Origin: Ypsolopha sequella
Lineage: Eukaryota > Arthropoda > Insecta > Lepidoptera > Ypsolophidae
Direction: 5' to 3'
NCBI GenBank assembly: GCA_934047225.1
Contig: OW203986.1
Location: forward strand, 20,277,221-20,341,220
Length of the DNA stretch: 64,000 bases
Under the pieces are notes generated by a model. That model was not told the origin of the DNA. It did not search any database and worked only from the letters and a program-made list of their open reading frames with translations. Shown here one piece after another: positions 1 through 10,800 of this stretch (the first letter of the stretch is position 1; each line of letters opens with the position of its first letter). A program made the translations under genes and the position numbers.

Positions 1-1764
1 ATGAACTTGTTAAAATTTAATTGTCACGAAATGTGTCTCAACTAAAATTTGTCCATTTTTAGTTTGACGTTTCTAAAATTTGACAGTTAGATGGTCACTT
101 CGAATTGCAAAATTGTGTTTTGGTCTTAATTTAATTCAAACTAACTAAAATTAGTTTGCTCCTGTCAAAATAGGTTAGGTTGTGTTTTACCGAATAGCAA
201 AAGTAATTTGACACATCTTAACTTAATTTTAGTTAAGTTAAGTCGTATTTGTGCACATTCGAATCGATACCAATTGTGTAACTTGGTCCATCGGTTTAAT
301 AAAAATGATATAGATATTAGAATATAGGGCTGATAGGTTAATTTTAGAAAAAATGCAAAAGTTTCAAGTTCGCTCGATAGAAAAAAATTACGAAGCTACA
401 TCCAAGTATCACGTTGTATCAAATTTGTATTAAAAATAAGGGATCAATAACCCCGTTGGTCAATCATAGAATATATTAATAATTTCATCTAGAAGCAGAG
501 TTATTAAACAAAAACTCAGGTTTTTGTGGGCGCGTCGTATTTCCTGGTGGTCGTAAACAGCCACGTGGCCCACGGCTGAGAGCGCGCTATTTTAAACTAA
601 AAGGAAACGTAGAGTTCAGTTCTGATTGATGCAAAATGAGGTACTCAATCAGACTTTATACAGGATGTCAGGGAAAGTAATGCTTCAAACGAAAACCAGA
701 TATAGCTGAGACCATGCCCTGTTAGAATAACCCAACATAGGTCTAACCTCGTATTCTGAGGGTCTAACGAATGTCGTAGGTATGTATTAGAGATTTTTGA
801 ACTTTTATGAAATTTCTAGTATTTGCTACCCTTAGTTCTTTTTTAAATTTCATATATTATTATAAAACTGAAGCACATAAAAATTTAACACTTTTTATTT
901 TTATTATTTTTCTTAATGAGTTTTCCTATGAAACGTATATCACTGTTTTTCCAAAACAGTAACAGTTATCCCAGGAAAAAAAATAAAAATAAAAAACTAG
1001 TCTGTATATTAATACGAGTACCGACGACGGCATTTTGTGAAAAATTTCAAAGCTCCGTTTGCCGTTCTTGGGAAGAGCAACTTCCGAGCGTACTAGAAGT
1101 TTGGCGCGATCTGTATTAGACGACAAACTTATAAAATGTACTTGGAGAAGTCCGCATATTGTGCAGGGCAACTACGGAACCCTACAATGCGCGTGGCCGG
1201 TTTTTCATTTTGAGGTTCACAACACTAAAACGATGCCATATTTCGAAAAAGTCGTTCTGCATGGGGCCTGCCTGACGATGATAATTTCGCAACGGTAAAA
1301 AAAAACATGACCCTCTCTCTAAATCTTAGATGAATATCATATGAAATTTGATACCAAGATATTTATTTTATTTAAAAATATTATAACTACTCTGGTTTTG
1401 TCAGCTAAGCAGCAGTGTGACAAAAACTTGATACTATTCTTTAATAATAATTTGGGCAAGCGCGAGTCGGAATCGCGCAAGAAGGTTCCTTATCACGGTG
1501 GTAATAACACTACACAATATACACAAATACGGAACCCTAAAAATATTATAGTAAATAACAGCAATATAAATGCCAAAGCAACATCAAGGCGACAAAAAAC
1601 AAGGCGCTAAAATGGTAGACTATTATTTGTGAGATGCAGACATGATGCCCACGAGTCAAAATCCCATTTCACTAGGCAGTCAAATACATAGGTGATAATA
1701 TCGCCCGTGCTATGGTCCCCGTTTCTCCAGGCGGAAAGACCCGCAGTGCGAGAGCACCATTTTA
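1..1764. other. AT-rich intergenic stretch, no gene recognised
   Basis: I see no convincing coding exon here; the open frames are short and of low complexity. Positions about 139-290 look like a decayed hairpin element, ending in a CGAATCGATACC motif that resembles the ends of the hairpin MITEs at 2387, 30131 and 30793. A stretch near 570-650 (AGAGCGCGC followed by a purine-rich run and a GGTACTCAAT-like motif) is repeated in diverged form near 18500-18560, so it is probably another dispersed repeat. Confidence 0.5.
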
Positions 1765-1945
1765 GCGCCTTGTTTTTTTGCGCTTTGATGTTGTTGTGGC
1801 ATGTATGTTGTTGCACAGATATATAATAGTCGCGTTCAGAGATAGTGTGGTGTAGACACTAGTGTTGATATGTCCTTGTTTTATGCGCCGTGATGTTGCT
1901 GTGGCATTTATGTAGTTGTTATGTACCAGCACAGGTAATATAATA

Positions 1946-2600
1946 ATTTAACGGCAACATAAGTATAACACAAGAAGGGCAAATTTCTTAACCTTAGTCA
2001 AAATTCGAACAAATTATGGGAAAAAAAGTCTGGTATTTCAGGGAGCGCAGATGTTTAATAAGCTGCCAAAAACAATCAAAATCTTTGCCCAAATTTAAAA
2101 AGCTATGGAAAAATTACGTCACTACCAATATTAAAACAATTATTAAATAGAATATTAACAATTATCTAAAACTTGGTTTTATTTAAAACCAAGTAGAACA
2201 TTAATTTTGTTATAAAATTGATGGGCCAAGTAGCATTGTTAGTTTGTAACTATTTACTTGTTTTAATGGTTTTAAACTTTAGTATACATATCTGATGTAA
2301 TAACTGTTGTGTTTGAGCACTACAATATGTAAGCTTGCACTGGACCCACTGGTCGTGTAATATATTTAACTTTAGTTAGATATTTGTGTCGATTCGGCTA
2401 ACTTATTTGACAGAACTAAACTTAATTTGAGCCTTCTGTCTTGTTCTTTCCGTATCGAAAAGACAAAGACAGAACGCTTATAATAAGGTTAGTCCTGTCA
2501 AATTAGTTAAATTGTGTTTAGCCGAATCGACATCATTATTAAGTTCTCATTTTAAGTGAATATGTAAATGTTCTTATGAGAAATAAAGAATCTTAAACCT
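1946..2600. mobile_element. Insertion interrupting the tandem array
   Basis: This roughly 640-bp segment separates the two diverged array units from the main array and shares no unit sequence. It ends in an AAATAAAGAATCTTAAACC stretch and is bounded on both sides by array sequence containing TATAATA, which could be a target duplication. The tail looks like a retroposon 3' end, but no coding sequence survives. It contains the hairpin element listed at 2387. Confidence 0.45.
2387..2534. mobile_element. Hairpin MITE, GATTCGGC-ended family, copy 1
   Basis: The segment starts TGTCGATTCGGC and ends GCCGAATCGACA, and the arms (about 70 bp each) remain complementary almost to the centre. Copies with the same design lie at 30131-30268 and 30793-30954. 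No coding capacity. It is a short non-autonomous inverted-repeat element; its superfamily cannot be assigned from the ends alone. Confidence 0.8.
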
Positions 2601-4380
2601 TATAATAGTCGCGTTCAGAGATAGTGTGGTGTAGACAGTAGTCTGGATATGTCCTTGTTTTTTTGCGCCGTGATGTTGCTGTGGCATTTGTGTTGTTTTT
2701 ATGTACCAGCACAGAGAATATAATAGTTGCATTCAGAGATAGTGTAGTGTAGACACTAGCCTGGATATGTCCTTGTTTTTTTGCGCCGTGATGTTGCTGT
2801 GTCATTTGTGTTGTTTTCGTATACCAGCACAGAGAATATAATAGTCGCGTTCAGAGATAGTGTAGTGTAGACAGTAGTCTGGATATGTCCTTGTTTTTTT
2901 GCGCCGTGATGTTGCTGTGGCATTTGTGTTGTTTTTATGTACCAGCACAGAGAATATAATAGTCGCGTTCAGAGATAGTGTAGTGTAGACAGTAGTCTGG
3001 ATATGTCCTTGTTTTTTTGCGCCGTGATGTTGCTGTGGCATTTGTGTTGTTTTCATGTACCAGCACAGAGAATATAATAGTCGCGCTCAGTGATAGTGTA
3101 GTGTAGACAGTAGTCTGAATATGTCCTTGTTTTTTTGCGCCGTGATGTTGCTGTGGCATTTGTGTTGTTTTCATGTACCAGCACAGAGAATATAATAGTC
3201 GCGCTCAGAGATAGTGGTAGTGTAGACAGTAGTCTGGATACGAGTATGTCCTTGTTTTTTTGCGCCGTGATGTTGCTGTGGCATTTGTGTTGTTTTCATG
3301 TACCAGCACAGAGAATATAATAGTCGCGCTCAGTGATAGTGTAGTGTAGACAGTAGTCTGGATATGTCCTTGTTTTTTTGCGCCGTGATGTTGCTGTGGC
3401 ATTTGTGTTGTTTTCATGTACCAGCACAGAGAATATAATAGTCGCGCTCAGAGATAGTGGTAGTGTAGACAGTAGTCTGGATACGAGTATGTCCTTGTTT
3501 TTTTGCGCCGTGATGTTGCTGTGGCATTTGTGTTGTTTTCATGTACCAGCACAGAGAATATAATAGTCGCGCTCAGTGATAGTGTAGTGTAGACAGTAGT
3601 CTGGATATGTCCTTGTTTTTTTGCGCCGTGATGTTGCTGTGGCATTTGTGTTGTTTTCATGTACCAGCACAGAGAATATAATAGTCGCGCTCAGAGATAG
3701 TGGTAGTGTAGACAGTAGTCTGGATACGAGTATGTCCTTGTTTTTTTGCGCCGTGATGTTGCTGTGGCATTTGTGTTGTTTTCATGTACCAGCACAGAGA
3801 ATATAATAGTCGCGCTCAGAGATAGTGGTAGTGTAGACAGTAGTCTGGATATGTCCTTGTTTTTTTGCGCCGTGATGTTGCTGTGGCATTTGTGTTGTTT
3901 TCATGTACCAGCACAGAGAATATAATAGTCGCGCTCAGAGATAGTGGTAGTGTAGACAGTAGTCTGGATATGTCCTTGTTTTTTTGCGCCGTGATGTTGC
4001 TGTGGCATTTGTGTTGTTTTCATGTACCAGCACAGAGAATATAATAGTCGCGCTCAGTGATAGTGTAGTGTAGACAGTAGTCTGGATACGAGTATGTCCT
4101 TGTTTTTTTGCGCCGTGATGTTGCTGTGGCATTTGTGTTGTTTTCATGTACCAGCACAGAGAATATAATAGTCGCGCTCAGTGAGAGTGTAGTGTAGACA
4201 GTAGTCTGGATACGAGTATGTCCTTGTTTTTTTGCGCCGTGATGTTGCTGTGGCATTTGTGTTGTTTTCATGTACCAGCACAGAGAATATAATAGTCGCG
4301 CTCAGTGAGAGTGTAGTGTAGACCACAGAACATTTAAATCAAATGTTCTGAGGTGTAGACAGTAGTCTGGATATCTCGTT

Positions 4381-5435
4381 GATTAACTAATAAAAAATTG
4401 CGATTATTTTAATTTATTTATGTAAGGATGTAGAAAAGAAGCAAGTTCACATCTTTAACCAAATAAAAAAGGGTATATAGATAGACGTATTAATTACTAT
4501 GTAATTAATTAATCCACGATATTTCGGGAGAAGTATCTACAATATCTCTGAACGTGATAGTATAATAATGTTGTTAGAGTTCCGCATCCGAATTGTGTGG
4601 TGGTACGGAACCCTTTGTGTGCGTGTCCAACTCGCACTTAAGAAAATTATTAAACACAACCACAGCAATAATAATAGGTGTGTCCAGTCCAGTGTCGCGC
4701 CCCCCCCGTGGAGCGTTTGAATTCCTTGAATTCTATCACCAAAACTCCCAATAAGCGCTGTTCGCTGATAATATCCTAATTTATTCTTATTTACGTAAAC
4801 TTTGAATTTGTGTAACTTATCTCGTACATTAATTTATGACTTGAACCTAAAACATTTATCAAAATCAAATACATACGAGTACTAAAGTGTTTAAATGTCC
4901 TGGAGTGAAAATTCCATTATTTACTTGTAACTTTTGTGTTTGTACGGAATAAGTTACTAAATTCAAAATTTAGCCAAATATTAATAAATAATGATATTAT
5001 CACCGAACAGCGCATATTGGGAGTAGGCGCCTCTTCCCAGCGTCATCTGAAAATGTCTCTATTCATAAAGATATTTTTCTCAAACGGCATGTTTAAAAAT
5101 TATGAAAAAAATATTATATTGTTAGTTGGACTATAAAAAACAATAATATTTCAGGAAATTATTCTCGCTTATAAGAAACAGCACGAAAATATTGTTCAAA
5201 GTCAAGCTGTTTTTAGATTAAAATGAAATAAAATTGGTTATTTCTTTGAAACCACTAATGATATTTGTATGCTTCTTGCATTAAAATACAAGGAAAATAT
5301 TGCTTGGGAAAATCATTTATAGAACGTTTTTTCCGTCCATCGCGTCCATGTGAAACGTATTATTTTCTCCTATTTTGCGCTATCCGGAGACCAGCGACAT
5401 CGCGTAATGCAGTGCGCGCTGATATGAACGTTATT
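4381..5435. other. Intergenic stretch, no gene recognised
   Basis: AT-rich sequence without a supported exon. A short C-rich run occurs near 4700. The segment around 5010-5330 resembles 31420-31700 in intron 7 (shared GGCGCC...CAGCGTCATC followed by TGTTTAAAAAT and a long A/T-rich tail), so part of it is a dispersed repeat. Confidence 0.45.
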
Positions 5436-6240
5436 AGGGTTCCATAGTACCTAAAAGGTACAAAACGAACCTTTATGGTGAGACTCCGTTGTCCGTCAGT
5501 CCGTCCGTATGTCACAGCCTCATAACTTTAGCACCGTTAAAGATAAAAAATAGCATTAATTTGCGCACATGCCACGGTGTAAAAAAAATTGAAAATTTGA
5601 AATTGTTCAAAATATTTCCGAAACAAAAGTGAGAAAGGTAAAAAAATAGTAGCCTAAAAATACAATATGGGTACCAAATTGTATATATTAAAAAGTTGAT
5701 TGTAAAAATATATACTTTTACTATATCTACTGGTACTGGTTTCGAGAAATCTTTAAAAAATCACAAAAATATGTATGTCCCCAACTTATCTCCGAAACTG
5801 GTAGACTGAAAAATATGAACAAAATTTCGATTATAGATCATAACTGGGCAATTATAGGAAGACTATAGCAATTAAAAAAAATTGAGCAAAAATGAAAAAT
5901 ATAAAAAAAGAACTAAAATAAATAAAAAAATATTTTATAAAAATAAAATATGGGTATTATATTGTAGGTATTAAAAAGTTGATTGTAAAAGTATATAGTT
6001 TGGCTATATTTAATTGCATCTATTTCGAGAAATCCTTGAAAAACCATTAAAATTGTAAGTCCCCCCCTTATCTGCAAAACTGGTGGACCAAAAAATATGA
6101 AAAAAATCATGGTAATATGTGTTTACATAAATATTACGAAATTAACGAAAAAGATGACAAAATTAATTTTATCATCCACAATACGGAACCCTAGGTACGC
6201 GAGTCTGATTCGCACTTGGCCGGTTTTTTTTTCAATATAG
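5436..6240. repeat. Long-form dispersed repeat (GGTTCC...CTTGGCCGG), copy 1
   Basis: It begins GGGTTCCATAGTACC, continues through a CCGTTGTCCGTCAGTCCGTC stretch and A/T-rich body with two internal sub-repeats (TTGATTGTAAAAATATATA-like), and ends ACGCGAGTCTGATTCGCACT followed by TGGCCGG. Related copies are at 15132-15873, 22418-23240 and, truncated, at 51307-51760. From memory this motif is among the most abundant repeats in lepidopteran genomes. Its class is not clear from the sequence. Confidence 0.8.
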
Positions 6241-7141
6241 TTTCTGTGGATATTCGTACCGACGCCCCTTAAGGCGCAATAGGTCCATCGCATAACGAAA
6301 AAGATAAACATAATATCTGATAAAGTGCGTGACCGAGTAGTGCGGTGAATCTAGAAGACATGGATATCGCTGTTTTAAAGTTTCAATAAAATTATAAAAT
6401 CACAAGAGCGTTTTTAAAAACGCTGTCTTATGTATTGTGTTTATATGTTTATATGTTTAAAACAGTGGTTAATGTTATTTTTGCTTTATTAGTGTGGATA
6501 AACTAATGCGTTGAACTGAAAAAAAAAACTTTGACTTTGTTTTTTTTTCTATGCAGCCAACTTTTTTTCTTACATTTTGGGCTGTGCTATCTTGAAAAAG
6601 ACCTTCGTTATAACATATATTTTTTTCAGAACCCTCTGTATTGTAGATTGGAAGTACTCAAAGACCACTACTGTTTCAAAACCGCGTTTTTTACTAAGAC
6701 TATAAAAAAAAATAGGGGTGGTCTGAGTCTGAGGGTGCTTCTTTTCTGCGTATTTCATGAATTACATATTTTAAAAGTTCTAGTTTATTTCTAGTATTTT
6801 GATTATATAATCTAGGATTTCGTTTTTGGAAAATATGTTTGGATAAATTTTCCTCGATAGAAATAATTATCTCAGAGGTCTTCAAACACACTTTTTCTCT
6901 TCGTTTGATCATTAGTAATCACGTACAGAACTCAAACATAATGTATTAGATGGGTTTAGGAAATTTTTTTTTTAAATACAGAACATGCTTTTTTGTCCTT
7001 TGCCTTGAATCCACCCCTCTCGCACTGCGCTTTTTTTTTCGTTTGGAGTAACAGTAACAAAAATAAAATTCACATAGCCTCTTAATGCATTAGTGACTTC
7101 CACGGTGATAATAATATTCATTTCTTTATAACATTTTTAAT

Positions 7142-7497
7142 AAAAAACCGGCCAAGTGCGAGTCGGACTCGCACACGAAGGGTTCCGTACCGTTATCTAT
7201 AAAAACGGCAAAAAACACATGTATGTTGTATGGGAGCCCCCTTAAATATTTATTTTATTCTATTTTTTAGTATTTGTTGTTATAGCGGCAACAGAAATAC
7301 AACATCCGTGAAAATTTCAACTGTCTAACTATCACGGTTCATGAGATACAGCCTGGTGACAGAATGACAGACAGACGGACAGACAGACGGACAGACAGAC
7401 TGACAGACAGACGGACAGACAGACGAAAAGACAGACGAACAGCAGAGTCTTAGTAATAGGATCCCGTTGGTTACCCTTTGGGTACGGAACCCTAAAA
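7142..7497 (+). repeat. Short-form dispersed repeat (CCGGCCAAGTGCGAG), copy A
   Basis: It starts AAAAACCGGCCAAGTGCGAG, contains GTATTTGTTGTTATAGCGGC and TGAGATACAGCCTGGTGACA, then a GACAGACG-type simple repeat (about 7364-7440), and ends GGGTACGGAACCCTAAAAAG. Equivalent copies are at 52702-53030 (its duplicate), 48656-49004 and, reversed, 25610-25909. It ends only about 330 bp before the GH1 start codon, so it sits in the upstream region of the gene. Confidence 0.85.
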
Positions 7498-7719
7498 AGT
7501 AAATAACATAAATTTCATTTTATTTCACGCCATAGATAGCTCAAGATATCTATCAGCGCCCCGCCCTTTGATTCTTTTCTGTACCCGCCACTGCCTCTGC
7601 CTACCCCTTTAGGATACAGGCGTGAGTATATGTACCATCAAGCAGTATTTAGTCGTGACGCTGCCAATTCACCCCCCCCCCCCCCCTTTTTATCGGTTCT
7701 GCGCTATTTTCTCCCAGCA

Positions 7720-7731
7720 TCCTTCGAAGGA
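7720..7731. promoter_or_regulatory. Perfect 12-bp palindrome upstream of GH1 exon 1
   Basis: TCCTTCGAAGGA lies 98 bp before the start codon and is preserved at 53266-53277 in the duplicate. No TATA box is obvious in the intervening sequence, and the transcription start is unknown. A role as a regulatory site is speculative; its conservation may only reflect recent duplication. Confidence 0.2.
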
Positions 7732-7829
7732 GGAAATCCCATGATGTGGTTTAGCAAGTTACATGACAATGACGCATACTGCTTAATTCAATAAACTCGT
7801 AACTAAGCTTTACTATTTTAGTTAGTAAA

Positions 7830-7882
7830 ATGGAGTGGTCGAGCGTTGTCGCCCGCTTTGCACTGTTGCTGGTTTTGCCGAG
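7830..7882 (+). CDS. GH1 exon 1: start codon and signal peptide
   Basis: ATG in a good context (GTAAAATGG) opens 17 residues with a hydrophobic core (FALLLVLP), followed by donor GTAAGC. The exon ends with two bases (AG) of a split codon, completed by C from exon 2 to give Ser18. The phase and the signal-peptide character of the join make this the right first exon. The same 53 bases occur without change at 53370-53422. Confidence 0.88.
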
Positions 7883-10800
7883 GTAAGCGTGAACGATCGT
7901 TTTCAGCCAGTGTTTGGGAATTTTTTTTTGGCGGGAAATGATGGGGCGTTGTCGTTTTCCGATCACAGAGTGATTTGTGAGTGAATGGTAAGTAAAACAA
8001 ATAGTGTGGAAATATATATCAGTGTTTTGTAAACAAGAATAGTTTAGTGACGTTTTGAATGTTTTGTAAAGCTTTTGCTGAAATACGAAATACTCGTAGT
8101 ACCAAATACGATAATGTATGTACATACACGTTACAGCCACATTATTGAGTTCCTAATAATTGATAAACAAGGCTCTATGATCCCTTTTAAAAATTTAACA
8201 TTAGAATAAATTATAATATTAATTTTTATGATAGATTTGAACCAGAAAAAGGTACAAAGATATCTTTTTCGAATAAAAATATATTTTTACTATTAATATA
8301 TTATATTTTTACTACAGATAATATATAATACTAGGTAATAATTACTTATTACTGCTATATTTATTTACATCATACATATAAACGGTGACAAATTCATACT
8401 GAAGACTCGGTTAGTGCTCAAGTTTCGATGACCCTTTTTATGAAATTCGTAAGTTATTTTTTTTGTGTTCTCTACAAACGCAATTTAAGCCCAGCCCGAG
8501 TCAAGGTCAACGTTTTATTTTGCGAAATTAGCAAAAAGTGGTATTGGTCAGTGATACTGATCACTTACCAAGCCTCTGGTATGAATTTGGCTGTATAAAT
8601 AAATGTCACCTGTCAAATCGGTTGTAGATATATAGAAAAATTTATATAGACCTGACATTTACCCACTAAATCATATTTTAATTTATACTAATACCTAATA
8701 AAAAGTAAAAAAATCGTTTCTGTAAATTAAATATTTTAATAGGCCAAAACTAAAGTTTTTACAATTTTTGTATATCTGTCTGTCTGTTAATCACTTGGAT
8801 GCGGTTTTTTTTATTATCGTAGTGACCCAAGTCAACATAGGCTGTAAGGGATGTTGATAAAATAGCCGCCAAACCAAAAAGGCGAGCGAAGACGCATTCA
8901 AAAGCGAGGATTAAAAAGTGGGTACACAAAATTCAAAAATTCAAATTCAAAAAAATTCAAAAAGTATAATAAATGTACATGAACTACTTAGATTAAACGC
9001 GTCAGTGAAACAAAAAACCGGCCAAGTGCGAGTCGGGCCTCACTCTTTTAGGGTTCCGTACATATGGCCAATTATTTCAAACTAGATATTTGTTTAATTT
9101 TGGGTAATGCTCCAGTTCTGTCAGACATAATCACATTTATGTTGCTCGTAGTTTACTACAAACCTACAAAATTCATGAAACAAAACTGCAAAATTAGGTT
9201 GGTTGAGTATTCGGGGACGTAACAATAAAACTACATTATAAATCGGCGTTTTTTGTATTTGTTGTTTAAATACAGCATATGGTACATAAATACAGATATT
9301 TCAAATACCTTACTGCTTTGGCCTTTGAAATAGATGACTCTGTAACAAAAATGGTTTAAATGTGGCAACTTCGATAGCCCCCCATTAAAAAAAAAAATAC
9401 ATTTTTACTCTACATATTGAGGTCTAGATAATGACACCCCACATGGTAGGGTAAAAAAATGATATTTTTTCGACTCCTTTTTCATGTATGAGGGCCCCTG
9501 AAAAATAATTGTATTACATTTTAAATTCAAAATTCGGTATTGGTTTAACATTTTACACAACATATAAATTCAAATTCAAATAGTTTATTTTGCAAAATAG
9601 GTATACATAATATACTTTTTACACATCAAATTTAATCTAATAGCAAAATATATATATAAGATTAAAATGATAGGTAATAATTTATATTATACAAATCCAA
9701 TCAACCGCCCGAACCCATACCGGATACCAGGCCAGGGACCAGGAACAAGGTTCAATGATCTCAAACCGAGCCCCCAGCACGAATCCAGGCGGCCGACCAA
9801 ACATCCTTTATACTACATACTAACAGGTTACATATATACATAGATGCCTATCTCCACCCATTCGATTAGTCTTGCTAAGAAGAAGGGCAAGAAACTTAGC
9901 AAGATCATGTCTTTTTTTTCAACATAAAGCTTATATTATAAGTTAGTTAGTTGAAAATATTATATACAACGTGAGACAGAAAGGTGTAACCATATTTGTA
10001 GACAAGGCCATATATGTTTTTCTTTTTTTCATTAGCCTGAGTTCCTGCTGTCTTGTTTTTCTTATCCCTTGGTTAAAGTAGATATAAGTCATATACAACG
10101 TGTAACAGAAAGGTGTAACCATATTTGAAGAGCTTATTCAGTCAATGGTAAAGAACAACTTGGCATTTTTCTATGAAACAGTAACATTTTTTTTCGTGAT
10201 ACAGGTTTTGTTCCATAGTAAAAGTTGTTCTATACCATTGACTGAATAAGCTCTTCAAATATGGTTACACCTTTCTGTTACACGTTGTATATGACTTATA
10301 TCTACTTTAACCAAGGGATAAGAAAAACAAGACAGCAGGAATTCAGGTTAATGAAAAAAAGAAAAACATATATGTCCTCGTCTACCTGTCTCACATAGTC
10401 TTTTTCCTTTTACAGTCTGTAATTAATTAATGTTTACACCTTAGAGGAATCATAAGTTAGAAAATTATACTACTTAATTAAATTATAATAATTATAATAT
10501 TAATAAATTAAAATATTATAATTATAAAAACATATGTTCCGTCTAAGAGTTAGAGACCCGTGACATACGGACAGACAGACGGACAACGGATTGACATTAA
10601 TATTGCTCCGATTTGACCTTTGGGTACGGAAGCCTAAAAACTGGGCAAGTACAATGTATCCTCGTGCACCGAGGGTTCCGTACGGAAACATTCATTACTA
10701 AAACTTACTTTTTCACATCTACTTCAGGGGTCTATTCCAGAATATTGTTTCCGCTTCGGGTTCAAAGGCCGAGTACTTGAGTAGGGTATAATTTAAAAAG

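Larger units (their letters stand above)
1765..4380. repeat. Tandem array with units of about 118-125 bp
   Basis: A unit containing GCGCCGTGATGTTGCTGTGG recurs head to tail. Anchor positions are 2665, 2783, 2901, 3019, 3137, 3262, 3380, 3505, 3623, 3748, 3867, 3986, 4110 and 4234, giving 14 near-identical units. Two more diverged units lie at about 1770-1945, separated from the main block by a roughly 640-bp interruption. Units are either 118-119 bp or 124-125 bp; the longer ones carry an extra CGAGTA after GGATA or an extra GGT before AGTGTAG. Between 3137 and 3748 short and long units alternate strictly, forming a 243-bp higher-order period. The last unit is broken by a small palindrome (CAGAACATTT...AAATGTTCTG) near 4326-4350. 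This is a minisatellite-like array with no coding role that I can support. Confidence 0.93.

Noticed and set aside
2593..4326. Several similar antisense reading frames of 60-84 residues (THNATATSRRKKTRTY-like)
   Set aside because: They are translations of the tandem repeat unit and shift frame whenever unit length changes; no coding signature.
2665..4330. CRISPR-like regular repeats
   Set aside because: Units are contiguous with no unique spacers, and the sequence is eukaryotic.
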